Source of the DNA: an uncultured Nostoc sp.
GTDB taxonomy: Bacteria > Cyanobacteriota > Cyanobacteriia > Cyanobacteriales > Nostocaceae
DNA length: 64,000 bases
Assembly (NCBI RefSeq): GCF_937863485.1
Contig: NZ_CALMFY010000162.1
Coordinates: 47,779 to 111,778, forward strand
Direction: 5' to 3'
Shown: piece by piece, positions 36,665 to 44,416 of the stretch
Layout: every line of letters begins with the position of its first letter
Position numbering within the stretch: the first letter of the stretch is position 1
Position numbers and translations under genes: made by a program
Notes under the pieces: model-generated
What the model was told of the DNA's origin: nothing
The model's input: the letters and a program-made list of their open reading frames with translations, nothing else
Database searches by the model: none

Positions 36665-36976
36665 TTAGGACATGCGGAAAGGTTCTGATTCTTCAGTGAA
36701 ATGGATTGGTAATATGGTTTCGACATTTTTCGGAGGATTAGGAACGATGTAGTAAGTAATTACTGCACCAACCTTGACTTGCTCTCCAGCTGCGATTCCG
36801 GCTTCAACAGCTCTTTTTACCTCAGCAATGTGTCCCCGGACGGCGACTAACAAACGAGCGCTTTCAGCTTGACCATAGTACACAATTGTGACTTCGCCAG
36901 CTTTGACCATTGCATCTGCCGCTGCTAAGACACTAGGAAAACCTAAAGTTTCAATTACGCCAACCGCCATTGGCAT
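36665..36976 (-). CDS. ccmK3: Carboxysome shell protein CcmK3
   Basis: A 103-residue BMC-domain protein: [40 protein letters not shown] and a short C-terminus. It shares the fold of CcmK4 but is more diverged at the pore (YIVPNPPKN), which fits CcmK3, thought to need CcmK4 for hexamer formation. It is the first gene of the pair; ccmK4 starts 85 bases later. ParA-like and coiled-coil genes lie about 1 kb upstream on the same strand. Confidence 0.88.
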   Translation of the reverse strand: MPMAVGVIETLGFPSVLAAADAMVKAGEVTIVYYGQAESARLLVAVRGHIAEVKRAVEAGIAAGEQVKVGAVITYYIVPNPPKNVETILPIHFTEESEPFRMS

Positions 36977-37100
36977 GGCATTAGCTCCTGGATTAAGGGA
37001 TAGGCGACTTTAATTGTACGTGGCTTTAGTCCCAATTTTGACATTTTGGAAAACTTTCTTTGATACCAGGATTCTGCGGGAGTGGGGAGTAAGGAGTTAG

Positions 37101-37135
37101 GAGCAAAGCGGAAGACGCTCCGCCTCCGGTTAGGA
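37101..37135. repeat. GGAGCAAAGCGGAAGACGCTCC-type repeat
   Basis: Another copy of the GGAGCG/CGCTCC family of 7390-7455, upstream of ccmK3. Confidence 0.7.
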
Positions 37136-37310
37136 GTTGGGAGTTAGAATGTTTTGATAGCCGCTGGTCTATATTTTATATATTATAAGTAATATCTCAG
37201 CGTGTTAGCTTGTGTAATTTAGTTGTTTAACAAAATCAGCGATGCGTGGAAGCAAGCTCGTATGATAAACTAAAATTTATGTTTCCGAATTTTCTTCCTA
37301 CAGCAGTGCT

Positions 37311-37523
37311 TTTAGATTTGAAACATTATCACAAATTGTACAACCAACGCTAATTTTGTGGGGCGATTCCGATAAAATTTTAGGTACTGAAGATGCCACA
37401 AAGTTTAAAAGGGCAATTCCACACAGTACTCTCGTCTGGATTCAAAATTGTGGTCATCTCCCACACTTGGAACAACCACAAATTACCGCGCAGCATATTT
37501 TAGACTTTCGAGTTGAATTGTAG
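37311..37523 (+). pseudogene. Alpha/beta-hydrolase remnant, C-terminal part
   Basis: An open frame without start reads PTLILWGDSDKILGTEDA, then STLVWIQNCGHLPHLEQP, and stops at 37521-37523. These are the acid (GDSDKI) and histidine (GHLPHLEQP) segments of alpha/beta hydrolases. The nucleophile half is absent and a TAA lies a few codons upstream of the aligned part. It is a decayed fragment of about 70 codons in the 1-kb gap between ccmK3 and mcdB. Confidence 0.7.
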
Positions 37524-37975
37524 TTGAAACCCAAAAAATCTGATGCATTTATTGCAACTTGTTGGGTGTATTTGGAGAAAACGTGTTAAGGCAGTACAAC
37601 TATCAATAATTTTTATGTAACGCCCAACTGTAAAGTTTTTCATCTATTGCTAATGGCTTCTGTCAGAGCTACTATTTTTCTTTTTAATAGTGTTACTTTC
37701 ACCTAATTTTAGGCAACTCTGTTGCTAGAGCGATCGCAAATCTGTCTTTCAAACAGACAGCAGATCATTAGGGTAGATTTTTAAATTTACAAGAAAGTCA
37801 GTTTATAAAGAAATAGTTGTGAGAATAGAAATAAATAATAGTCTGGATGCCTTAAAAGCATTAAGCAAGGATTTTTTGTTCTATTTTTTACTATTTTATC
37901 AATTTATTTATTCAGGTTAACTCGTTTAAAGCAGTTTGTTACCTAGAGCATCGATTCAGCAATCAAAAACCTAAT
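37524..37975. other. Intergenic region between the hydrolase remnant and mcdB
   Basis: A/T-rich with one GCGATCGC site near 37730. No gene seen. Confidence 0.4.
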
Positions 37976-38000
37976 CCCCCAACTTTAGAAGGGTTGGGGG
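37976..38000 (-). terminator. Terminator after mcdB
   Basis: CCCCCAAC pairs with GTTGGGGG around a nine-base loop. On the minus strand GATTAGGTTTTTG follows. It lies 19 bases beyond the mcdB stop. Confidence 0.55.
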
Positions 38001-38018
38001 AGCAAAGATTAACTGACT

Positions 38019-38759
38019 CTAGTCAAGTAACCACATCTCATTAGAACTATCAGGATACTCATTTGGTTGATTTTGAGGTTGATTTTGAGCTAATGTTTCC
38101 GATGAGCGATGTGATTTTTTGTAATTAAGTGGATTGTAGTGGTCTTTTACTGGTTGTATAGCACTAGTTTCTTTTACAACAGTATCAGCATACTCACCTG
38201 GTTGATTTGGAGCTAGTCTTTCCGATGGCCGATGTGATTTTTTGTAGTTATATGGATTGTAGTGTTCTTTTACTGGTTTTATAGCACTAGTTTCTTTGAC
38301 AACAAGTTTAGAATTATCTTCTGCTGTTTGTTTTAAAGCATTAATTTCTTCTATCAGATGGGAATTTGCTTCCGCAAGTTGCAGTGCTGTTTTTTTGGTT
38401 TCGTCAAGTTCTTTTGTTACCTGTTGTACTACTAATTTGTGTTCGGATGCTAATGTTTTTTGTTTAGATAATTTTGATTGCAAATCAGCAATTTCCTGCC
38501 CAAGAGATGCTTCATTTTCGTGGCTTTTTTCCAAATTACTTGTCAACTCTTTGACAGTTACTTCTAAATCAGCCTTAGTGGGACTTGTGCGCTTAATAGA
38601 AGTTGACTCAGGTGTCTGTGCTGAGGATTCCTCATCAGACGAAGCTTCTTCTTCAGCAATTTTTTCTGCTGTAACTTCGATCGCAGATTCACCTTCTGGG
38701 GGTGTAAATTTTTGCGCCTCTTCTTGTAATAAGTCAGAGAGACTTTGTTTCTTAACCAT
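38019..38759 (-). CDS. mcdB: Probable carboxysome-positioning protein McdB
   Basis: A 246-residue protein: disordered acidic N-terminus (1-60), coiled coil (about 60-150), then a tandem duplication (about 153-193 and 194-236), each copy with VVKETSAI, PVKxHYNPxNYKKSHR and Q/N/P-rich spacer. It ends NEMWLLD with Trp four residues from the end. A near-terminal Trp after a coiled coil, in an operon with a ParA ATPase, fits McdB as I know it from cyanobacteria. The ATG overlaps the ParA stop (TAATG), so the pair is coupled. The McdB name rests on context and architecture, as McdB sequences are poorly conserved. Confidence 0.6.
   Translation of the reverse strand: MVKKQSLSDLLQEEAQKFTPPEGESAIEVTAEKIAEEEASSDEESSAQTPESTSIKRTSPTKADLEVTVKELTSNLEKSHENEASLGQEIADLQSKLSKQKTLASEHKLVVQQVTKELDETKKTALQLAEANSHLIEEINALKQTAEDNSKLVVKETSAIKPVKEHYNPYNYKKSHRPSERLAPNQPGEYADTVVKETSAIQPVKDHYNPLNYKKSHRSSETLAQNQPQNQPNEYPDSSNEMWLLD
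38052..38303 (-). repeat. mcdB: Tandem in-frame duplication inside mcdB
   Basis: Two 41-43 codon units with near-identical cores (TSAIKPVKEHYNPYNYKK vs TSAIQPVKDHYNPLNYKK). It explains the long C-terminal part of the protein. Confidence 0.85.
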
Positions 38760-39391
38760 TATTTTCTCCAATCATGCTGTAGTTCATCAGCTGCGCGGCG
38801 ATAGTCTAACTCCGCCTCCCGTGCGTTTCCTCCTCGCCATTGAGTAATTGCTACACCTTCAAGTGCCGCTCGTTCATGAGCTTTATAGGCACGGATGAAG
38901 GTATTAAAAGCAGGAATACCTAGCCGAGTCAGAGTGTTTTTCGCTTCTAGTGCTTCCCCCAGACTGCGCGTATCGACTTTAGTGAGCAATACCCGATGGG
39001 GGGTTCCCAAGGGGATGACGGCTTCCTTGACTGTTTCCACGAGGATAGCTAAATCCATTGCGGCTGGGGGTGTAGGCAAAACTAGATAATCTGCGATCGC
39101 AACTACCGCCACTAATGCTTCAGAGCGCAGCGCGGGAGGCGTATCCACCACTACTAAATCGTACCCTGTTATCTTTCCTAAATCACCTAAAAGTGTGGGA
39201 TCGGTTTCTTGAGATAAATCAAACCCCATTCCCTGCTGACTGCGCCCAAACCACCAACTGGCAGAACCTTGAATATCTGCATCAATCAGCAACACCTTTT
39301 TTTTCTTCGCAAAGTTTGCAGCCAGATTGACTGCGGTAGTCGTTTTACCGACTCCTCCTTTACCGTTAAGAATAGCGATGATTTTTGGCAC
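38759..39391 (-). CDS. mcdA: ParA-family ATPase, probable McdA
   Basis: A 210-residue ParA/MinD ATPase. The deviant Walker A is [15 protein letters not shown] with both lysines, followed by [16 protein letters not shown] and the Walker [11 protein letters not shown]. In cyanobacteria such short ParA proteins next to ccm genes position carboxysomes along the nucleoid by binding DNA and cycling with McdB. The start is GTG 39391. The partner overlaps its stop by one base. A plain plasmid-type ParA is an alternative, but no ParB or parS-like site is visible. Confidence 0.75.
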   Translation of the reverse strand: MPKIIAILNGKGGVGKTTTAVNLAANFAKKKKVLLIDADIQGSASWWFGRSQQGMGFDLSQETDPTLLGDLGKITGYDLVVVDTPPALRSEALVAVVAIADYLVLPTPPAAMDLAILVETVKEAVIPLGTPHRVLLTKVDTRSLGEALEAKNTLTRLGIPAFNTFIRAYKAHERAALEGVAITQWRGGNAREAELDYRRAADELQHDWRK

Positions 39392-39454
39392 TGCTTGCTT
39401 CCGATTCTGCCTCTTGAGTGCTGTTAGCGGTAGCGGGGCGTTTAGCCCGTGCTG

Positions 39455-39483
39455 AGAGACGCGATTAATCGCGTCTGTACAGG
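39455..39483. repeat. Interspersed palindromic repeat (copy 2)
   Basis: Contains the perfect palindrome GACGCGATTAATCGCGTC, same family as 577-606, upstream of mcdA. Confidence 0.75.
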
Positions 39484-39514
39484 AGTTAAGAGTTATTATT
39501 CTCCTTTTTGTCCC

Positions 39515-39582
39515 CCTGGTCTCTAGTCCCTAGTTCCTAGTTCTTAGTCTTTAGTCCCTAGTCCCTAGTTCTCAGTCCCTGG
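39515..39582. repeat. Heptamer short tandem repeats (TAGTCCC/TAGTTCC type)
   Basis: About nine degenerate seven-base units (CTAGTCC, CTAGTTC, TTAGTCT and so on). This is the short tandemly repeated repetitive (STRR) type typical of heterocystous cyanobacteria, here between mcdA and the P450 gene. Confidence 0.8.
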
Positions 39583-39646
39583 TGATGAAACATTTTTTAT
39601 TGGACTGCCTTACAAGAATATACCGCTTTATGTGACCCTCAAGAAC

Positions 39647-41080
39647 ATGAAAACTCGTAACAATAAAATTCAGAAGCCATCAACTCCACAAAATTCGATG
39701 ACAGCAACTTACAATTTGCCTGATGGGCCTCAAATGCCGCGCTGGCTGCGGATGATTAAGTTTATTAGTCAGCCAGTAAAATATATGGATGATTTTGCCA
39801 AAATCTATGGTGACACCTTTACTATCAGGAGTAGTCGCGGAGATAACCATCTTGTGTACTTTAGTCAACCCCAAGCACTTGAGCAGATTTTTACTGCTGA
39901 TTCCAGCCATTTTGAGGTTGGGAGGGGGAACATAGGACTAAAATTTTTACTTGGCGATCGCTCCTTTATGTTATCAGATGGCGATCGCCACCAGCGCCAA
40001 CGGCAACTATTAGCTCCTCCTTTTCATGGTGAAAGGATGCGGGCTTATGGTCAAGAAATCCGTAAAATAACCCGACAGGTGAGTAATGAATGGCAAATTG
40101 GCAAGCCTTTTAATATCCGTGAGTCGATGCAAGAAATCACCCTGCGTGTTATTCTACGCGTTGTATTTGGTTTGAATGAAGGACAGCTTTTTGAGGAACT
40201 TAGGCGATCGCTAAGTGACTTGCTAGACTTCATCACTTCGCCCCTAATGTCCAGCGCCTTCTTTTTCAGGTTCATGCAAAAAGATTTCGGTGCGTGGAGT
40301 CCGTGGGGTTGGATTTTGCAACAACGGCAAAAAATTGATCAATTGATTTATGCTTTGCTTCGGGAACGTCGGGCTGAATCTGCTCAAAATCGCCAAGATA
40401 TCCTGAGTTTGATGATGGCTGCTCGTTACAACGATGGTCAAGGGATGTCAGATGAAGAATTACACGACGAGTTAATGACGCTGCTAGTTGCAGGACATGA
40501 AACTACCGCTTCTGCATTGACATGGGCTTTTTACTGGATTGAGCATTTACCAGAGGTGCGTCAGAAGTTGCTACAGGAACTTAACACCATTGGAGTTAAC
40601 CCCGATTTGAGTAATGTAGCTAAATTGCCCTATTTGACAGCAGTTTGCCAAGAAACATTGCGAATTTACCCAATTGCCATGAATGCTTTCGTGCGGATTG
40701 TGAAGACCCCAATTGAAATTATGGGCTACGAATTGCGAGAGGGAACGGCAATAGTCCCTAGTATTTATTTAGCGCATCATCGGGAAGAAGTCTATCCACA
40801 ATCCAAGCAGTTTAAACCAGAACGCTTTTTACAAAGGCAATATTCACCATACGAATATTTACCGTTTGGTGGTGGTAATCGTCGCTGTATTGGGATGGCA
40901 TTTGCCCAGTATGAAATGAAAATCGTCTTGGCAACTGTTTTGTCAGATTTTCAACTTTCGCTGGTGAACAAACGTCCTGTGCATCCTGTGCGCCGTGGTT
41001 TAACTCTAGCTGCACCTGCTGGAATGCAGATGGTTGCAACACCTCAAGTTAAGCGTGCAAATACACCAGCCCTAGTTTAG
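39647..41080 (+). CDS. Cytochrome P450, CYP110-like
   Basis: About 477 residues, a soluble bacterial P450. The oxygen-binding I helix is AGHETTASALTW, the K helix ETLRIYP, and the heme loop FGGGNRRCIGMAFAQYE has the Cys thiolate. The N-terminus (YNLPDGPQMPRWLRMI) resembles CYP110, a Nostocales family that oxidises fatty acids and terpenes. No terpene synthase lies beside it, so the substrate is open. Starts at ATG 39647. GTG 39632 and ATG 39698 are alternatives. Ferredoxin partners are not encoded nearby. Confidence 0.9.
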   Translation: MKTRNNKIQKPSTPQNSMTATYNLPDGPQMPRWLRMIKFISQPVKYMDDFAKIYGDTFTIRSSRGDNHLVYFSQPQALEQIFTADSSHFEVGRGNIGLKFLLGDRSFMLSDGDRHQRQRQLLAPPFHGERMRAYGQEIRKITRQVSNEWQIGKPFNIRESMQEITLRVILRVVFGLNEGQLFEELRRSLSDLLDFITSPLMSSAFFFRFMQKDFGAWSPWGWILQQRQKIDQLIYALLRERRAESAQNRQDILSLMMAARYNDGQGMSDEELHDELMTLLVAGHETTASALTWAFYWIEHLPEVRQKLLQELNTIGVNPDLSNVAKLPYLTAVCQETLRIYPIAMNAFVRIVKTPIEIMGYELREGTAIVPSIYLAHHREEVYPQSKQFKPERFLQRQYSPYEYLPFGGGNRRCIGMAFAQYEMKIVLATVLSDFQLSLVNKRPVHPVRRGLTLAAPAGMQMVATPQVKRANTPALV

Positions 41081-41093
41081 GTAAGTAGGGGAG

Positions 41094-41130
41094 GCAGTTA
41101 TCAGCGGTGGAAGCCGCCGCTGATAACTGC
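41094..41130 (+). terminator. Strong hairpin after the P450 gene
   Basis: GCAGTTATCAGCGG pairs perfectly with CCGCTGATAACTGC (14 pairs, nine-base loop). No T-run follows, so it may be an intrinsic end, a 3' stabiliser or a repeat. Confidence 0.6.
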
Positions 41131-41636
41131 TATTACGTTAGACGGAACCTCGTAACGCACCATCCATCATCTTGATCTGTGGCGGTGCCGTACTCTCCGT
41201 GCTAACACACCCTACGATTAATGGATATTTTTTTAATTGAAGTTTATTAACAGCGATCGCACGGGATTAGATTACCACCAATTATTATTTTATTTATCAA
41301 TGATTAAAAAATATAGCGCCAGCCTAATAACAGACTGGCGCTGGTTTCTTGATTTAATTTACAGTTAAAAATACTTAAATGAATTTACTAAATTTTCCTG
41401 GCTCATTGTCCGCAATCTTATTTTAAATCAGGTGATGTCTACGACGGGCGTAGTTATTGAAAATTAGGTATTAGGAAAACTATTCTCTAGTACGCCAGGG
41501 CGTAAATAGAGCAACCGTTTAAAATCCCTAAAGAGCTTATTCCATAAGACTTTTGACTTTTGACTTTTGACTTCCGCCTTGCGGTATAGTGCCCTGTCTC
41601 CAGTTCCTAGCCCCCAATCCCTAATTGCCAGTGAAA
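41131..41636. other. Intergenic region with hairpins and repeats before eda
   Basis: Holds a TAACGCAC-type repeat (41150-41215), a hairpin AGCGCCAG / CTGGCGCT (41315-41342), a dispersed-repeat fragment (41433-41452) and a TTTTGAC heptamer array (about 41548-41573). No gene seen. Confidence 0.55.
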
Positions 41637-42269
41637 ATGCTTAATCAAATTTGGTTATCACAGTTACAAAAACATCGAGCGATCGCAGTCATTCGTGCCC
41701 CTAAAATCGAAGTGGGACAGCAAATGGCAATGGCTGTAGCATCTGGGGGAATAAAGTTGATTGAGATTACCTGGAATAGCGATCGCGCTGGGGAATTAAT
41801 CAGTCAACTACGCTTAGAATTACCAGATTGTACTATTGGCACTGGTACGCTATTCAATCTGCAACAGCTACAAGAAGCGATCGCATCGGGGGCGCAATTC
41901 CTCTTTACACCCCACTTTGACCCTGCAATGGTTCAAGCAGCACAAGAAAAAAATGTACCCATTATCCCAGGAGCGCTGACTCCAACAGAAATTGTTACCG
42001 CCTGGAGTCAGGGCGCTAGTTGTGTAAAAGTGTTTCCCGTGCAAGCAGTGGGAGGGGCTGATTATATCAAAAGTTTGCAAGGGCCACTCGGTCAGATTCC
42101 CTTAATTCCTACTGGCGGCGTCACTCTGGAAAATGCCAAAGAATTTTTACAAGCGGGAGCGATCGCTGTAGGTTTGAGCAGTGAATTATTTCCCAAAAAG
42201 CTTGTCACAGAGGGAAATTGGGAGGCGATCGCATCTGGGGCAAAAAACCTAGTGCGACAGTTAGGTTAA
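41637..42269 (+). CDS. eda: 2-keto-3-deoxy-6-phosphogluconate aldolase
   Basis: A 210-residue KDPG/KHG aldolase, class I, of usual length. It cleaves 2-keto-3-deoxy-6-phosphogluconate to pyruvate and glyceraldehyde-3-phosphate (Entner-Doudoroff). Motifs: RAIAVIRAP, LIEITWNS (catalytic Glu), IGTGTL, CVKVFPVQAVGG (Schiff-base Lys) and IPTGGVTLENA. ATG 41637 is chosen over the TTG/GTG a few codons upstream. It stands alone, so no pathway partner is adjacent. Confidence 0.93.
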   Translation: MLNQIWLSQLQKHRAIAVIRAPKIEVGQQMAMAVASGGIKLIEITWNSDRAGELISQLRLELPDCTIGTGTLFNLQQLQEAIASGAQFLFTPHFDPAMVQAAQEKNVPIIPGALTPTEIVTAWSQGASCVKVFPVQAVGGADYIKSLQGPLGQIPLIPTGGVTLENAKEFLQAGAIAVGLSSELFPKKLVTEGNWEAIASGAKNLVRQLG

Positions 42270-42382
42270 CTTAGAATCAAACCATCAAAAGTTCACGTCT
42301 ATTAAAGTAATAGATAGGGAAATAAAGGTGAAAACTGATAAGTTTCTCAAGACTTCATGATTTGAGTGTGAGTGTATCTAAA

Positions 42383-42898
42383 ATGAAAAAACTGATTTAT
42401 TCTAACTGGGTACGTAGCTTAAAAATACTCCTCACTGGTACAGCACTGTCCTTAAGTGTTTTTACTACTACTGGAACGAGTGAAGTTTGGGCGAATTCCA
42501 AAAATCAAGTGATTGCACAAACAATCCAGACATTACAACAATCGGAGCAGCGCTGGATTCAAATTAATCTTTCAAAGCAACGATTAATAGCTTGGCAAGG
42601 TGACAGAGTTGTTTATGGAAGTGCTATCTCCTCTGGCAAAAAAGCTACTCCTACTCTTGTTGGTACTTTTAAAATTCAATCCAAGTTCAAAACTACACAG
42701 ATGCAGGGAGAAAACTACAATGTTCCCAACGTTCCTTATGCGATGTTTTACCAAGGTAGTTACGCTATTCACGGAGCTTATTGGCATAAAAAGTTTGGCA
42801 CTCCAGTGAGCCACGGCTGTGTGAATATCGCACCTAAACATGCTAAATGGTTATTTGAGTGGGCATCAATAGGAACACCAGTAGTCATCCAGAAATAG
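42383..42898 (+). CDS. L,D-transpeptidase (YkuD domain), copy 1
   Basis: A 171-residue exported protein: signal peptide (about residues 1-32), then a YkuD domain. The active site is HGAYWHKKFGTPVSHGCVN, with the SHGC nucleophile Cys. These enzymes make 3-3 crosslinks in peptidoglycan or attach proteins to it. The ATG at 42383 precedes the signal peptide; TTG 42362 would add seven residues. A paralogue (43530-44072) lies 631 bases downstream. Confidence 0.88.
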   Translation: MKKLIYSNWVRSLKILLTGTALSLSVFTTTGTSEVWANSKNQVIAQTIQTLQQSEQRWIQINLSKQRLIAWQGDRVVYGSAISSGKKATPTLVGTFKIQSKFKTTQMQGENYNVPNVPYAMFYQGSYAIHGAYWHKKFGTPVSHGCVNIAPKHAKWLFEWASIGTPVVIQK

Positions 42899-43529
42899 TA
42901 TGTGAAGCAGCCAAAAGGCAATTTAGAGAAAATCATTAATAACAACAAATCAAGACAATTGAGTGATTCCCAGCAATATTTGATGCTGGGAATCTTCGGA
43001 GTCGGAATTACTAAAATTGAAATAAAATATAGAAGAGGGCATTCAACGATTTGCCCAAAGAAATAAGCGTAAATCCTGACAATTCCTGGGTGAAATTCCA
43101 AATGCAAATATGAATTCGGGGAAAATTTGCATTTAGGCATATTAAATGACAGATTTTTTGTAAAGGTTGTCCTTTGTAATTAGTCATTAGGAATGCGGAT
43201 TAAACAAAATGCAAAACTTCTGTTTCGTAGGGTGCGTTATGCCCTTGGTTAACGTACCATCCCAATATTTTCGGTGCGTTACTGAAGCCGTAACACTACG
43301 AAAGTTGCTCTTTGCTCTTTATTTAATCTGTGTTCCTTTGTGAATAACAAAGCACAAATGACAAATGTGCAAATTGGACGCAGATTAGCTTAGGACTTGT
43401 CTTGAGAAGCATTAGCGGATGAATTGCGTAAATCCTCTACAGGAAGCTAGAAGTCGTTCTGGAAATTTGTAGTTTTTCAGAAAACTACTTCACTTCATGA
43501 TTTTTGCGTAGTTTAGAAGATGAAGCATA
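42899..43529. other. Intergenic region between the two transpeptidases
   Basis: A hairpin GATTCCCAGCA / TGCTGGGAATC at 42965-42994 may end the first gene. A GGTGCGTTA / TAACGTACC-type repeat covers about 43226-43310. No gene seen. Confidence 0.5.
42965..42994 (+). terminator. Possible terminator of the first L,D-transpeptidase gene
   Basis: Perfect 11-pair stem with an eight-base loop, 66 bases after the stop. T-run is weak (TTCGG). Confidence 0.45.
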
Positions 43530-44072
43530 ATGCAAACCTGGATTCGTAGTGGTGGGATTCGTTCTTCAGGAACTTTTTGTACAGGCGTGGCGCTGATGAT
43601 GGTGACTTTATTCTCTTGGTCATCACCGTTAGCAGGTACACCCGACTCTACTACAGCAACAGCCACGTCAGTTGATGAAAACAGCATTACTGTATTTAAT
43701 AATATCAGGCAAACATCCCAACCTCGCTGGATTGAAATTGACCTGTCAGAGCAACGCCTACGTGCATGGAAAGGTAATAAACTTGTTTATTCATACCGCA
43801 TTTCTGGAGGTAAGCGATCGACCCCCACACCCATAGGTAGATTTCGGATTAATTCTAAGTATCGCACTCACCGAATGCGAGGCAATGGCTACAACATTCC
43901 TGACGTTCCTTACACAATGTATTTCTACAGAGGCTATGCCATTCATGGTGCTTACTGGCATAATCGTTTTGGGACTCCAGTCAGCCACGGTTGCGTAAAT
44001 TTACCTGTTAAGCAAGCTCGCAATCTTTACAACTGGACTTCAATGGGAACTTTAGTAGTCGTGCGGAAATAA
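43530..44072 (+). CDS. L,D-transpeptidase (YkuD domain), copy 2
   Basis: A 180-residue paralogue of the previous gene: signal region (about residues 13-38), then RWIEIDLSEQRLRAWKGN and the active site HGAYWHNRFGTPVSHGCVN. The two share almost the full YkuD domain but differ in the signal region, so they come from a tandem duplication and have drifted. The start is ATG 43530. Confidence 0.88.
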   Translation: MQTWIRSGGIRSSGTFCTGVALMMVTLFSWSSPLAGTPDSTTATATSVDENSITVFNNIRQTSQPRWIEIDLSEQRLRAWKGNKLVYSYRISGGKRSTPTPIGRFRINSKYRTHRMRGNGYNIPDVPYTMYFYRGYAIHGAYWHNRFGTPVSHGCVNLPVKQARNLYNWTSMGTLVVVRK

Positions 44073-44092
44073 TTGCAATTCTTACCTTGATG

Positions 44093-44134
44093 TATGGACA
44101 GGTGCGTTACACTCCGTGAAAGCGCCTGTCCATA
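44093..44134 (+). terminator. Hairpin after the second L,D-transpeptidase gene
   Basis: TATGGACAGGTGC pairs with GCGCCTGTCCATA with one G-T pair, 20 bases beyond the stop. Terminator or dispersed TAACGCACC-type repeat. Confidence 0.5.
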
Positions 44135-44178
44135 TATACTGCTAGACTAAAAACACATTTTTGAGAAATTCAGGAGCT

Positions 44179-44286
44179 ATGAGCGCCACAACTACTCAAC
44201 GACTTACCCTGGAAGAGTTTCTGAAGCTTCCAGACACAAAGCCTGCAAGCAAATATATTAACGGTAAGATTATTCCTAAGTCAATT
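44179..44286 (+). pseudogene. Uma2 nuclease N-terminal remnant
   Basis: From ATG 44179 (AGGAG upstream): TTQRLTLEEFLKLPDTKP, then YINGKIIPKS. This is the N-terminus of Uma2-family (PD-(D/E)XK-like) proteins, common and multicopy in cyanobacteria. From about 44287 the homology ends and the frame enters antisense HigB sequence, ending at 44373. The catalytic half is missing. Confidence 0.65.
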
Positions 44287-44411
44287 TGCACTTGGGCAAG
44301 ATTATTCCATACACTTTTATTAGCAGCTTTGTACCAGTTGTTAAGCGCATCACAGGAGTCAGCATACTTTTGACAAAATTCGCGCTGCTTTTTACGGCTG
44401 ATGATGTGCAT
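44286..44411 (-). pseudogene. HigB-type toxin N-terminal remnant
   Basis: From ATG 44411 on the minus strand: MHIISRKKQREFCQKYADSC, then NNWYKAANKSVWNNLAQVQ. This is the N-terminus of HigB-like mRNA interferases. Homology ends at the same junction as the Uma2 fragment coming from the other side. Toxin remainder and the antitoxin are absent. Confidence 0.6.
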
Positions 44412-44416
44412 TATAT

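Noticed and set aside
38296..38847. 183-codon plus frame opposite mcdB/mcdA
   Set aside because: Serine-rich antisense of a coiled-coil gene; the minus-strand frames show Walker motifs and an ordered operon.
39515..39582. Possible CRISPR-like array
   Set aside because: The units are degenerate heptamers without spacers; they are STRR-type repeats.
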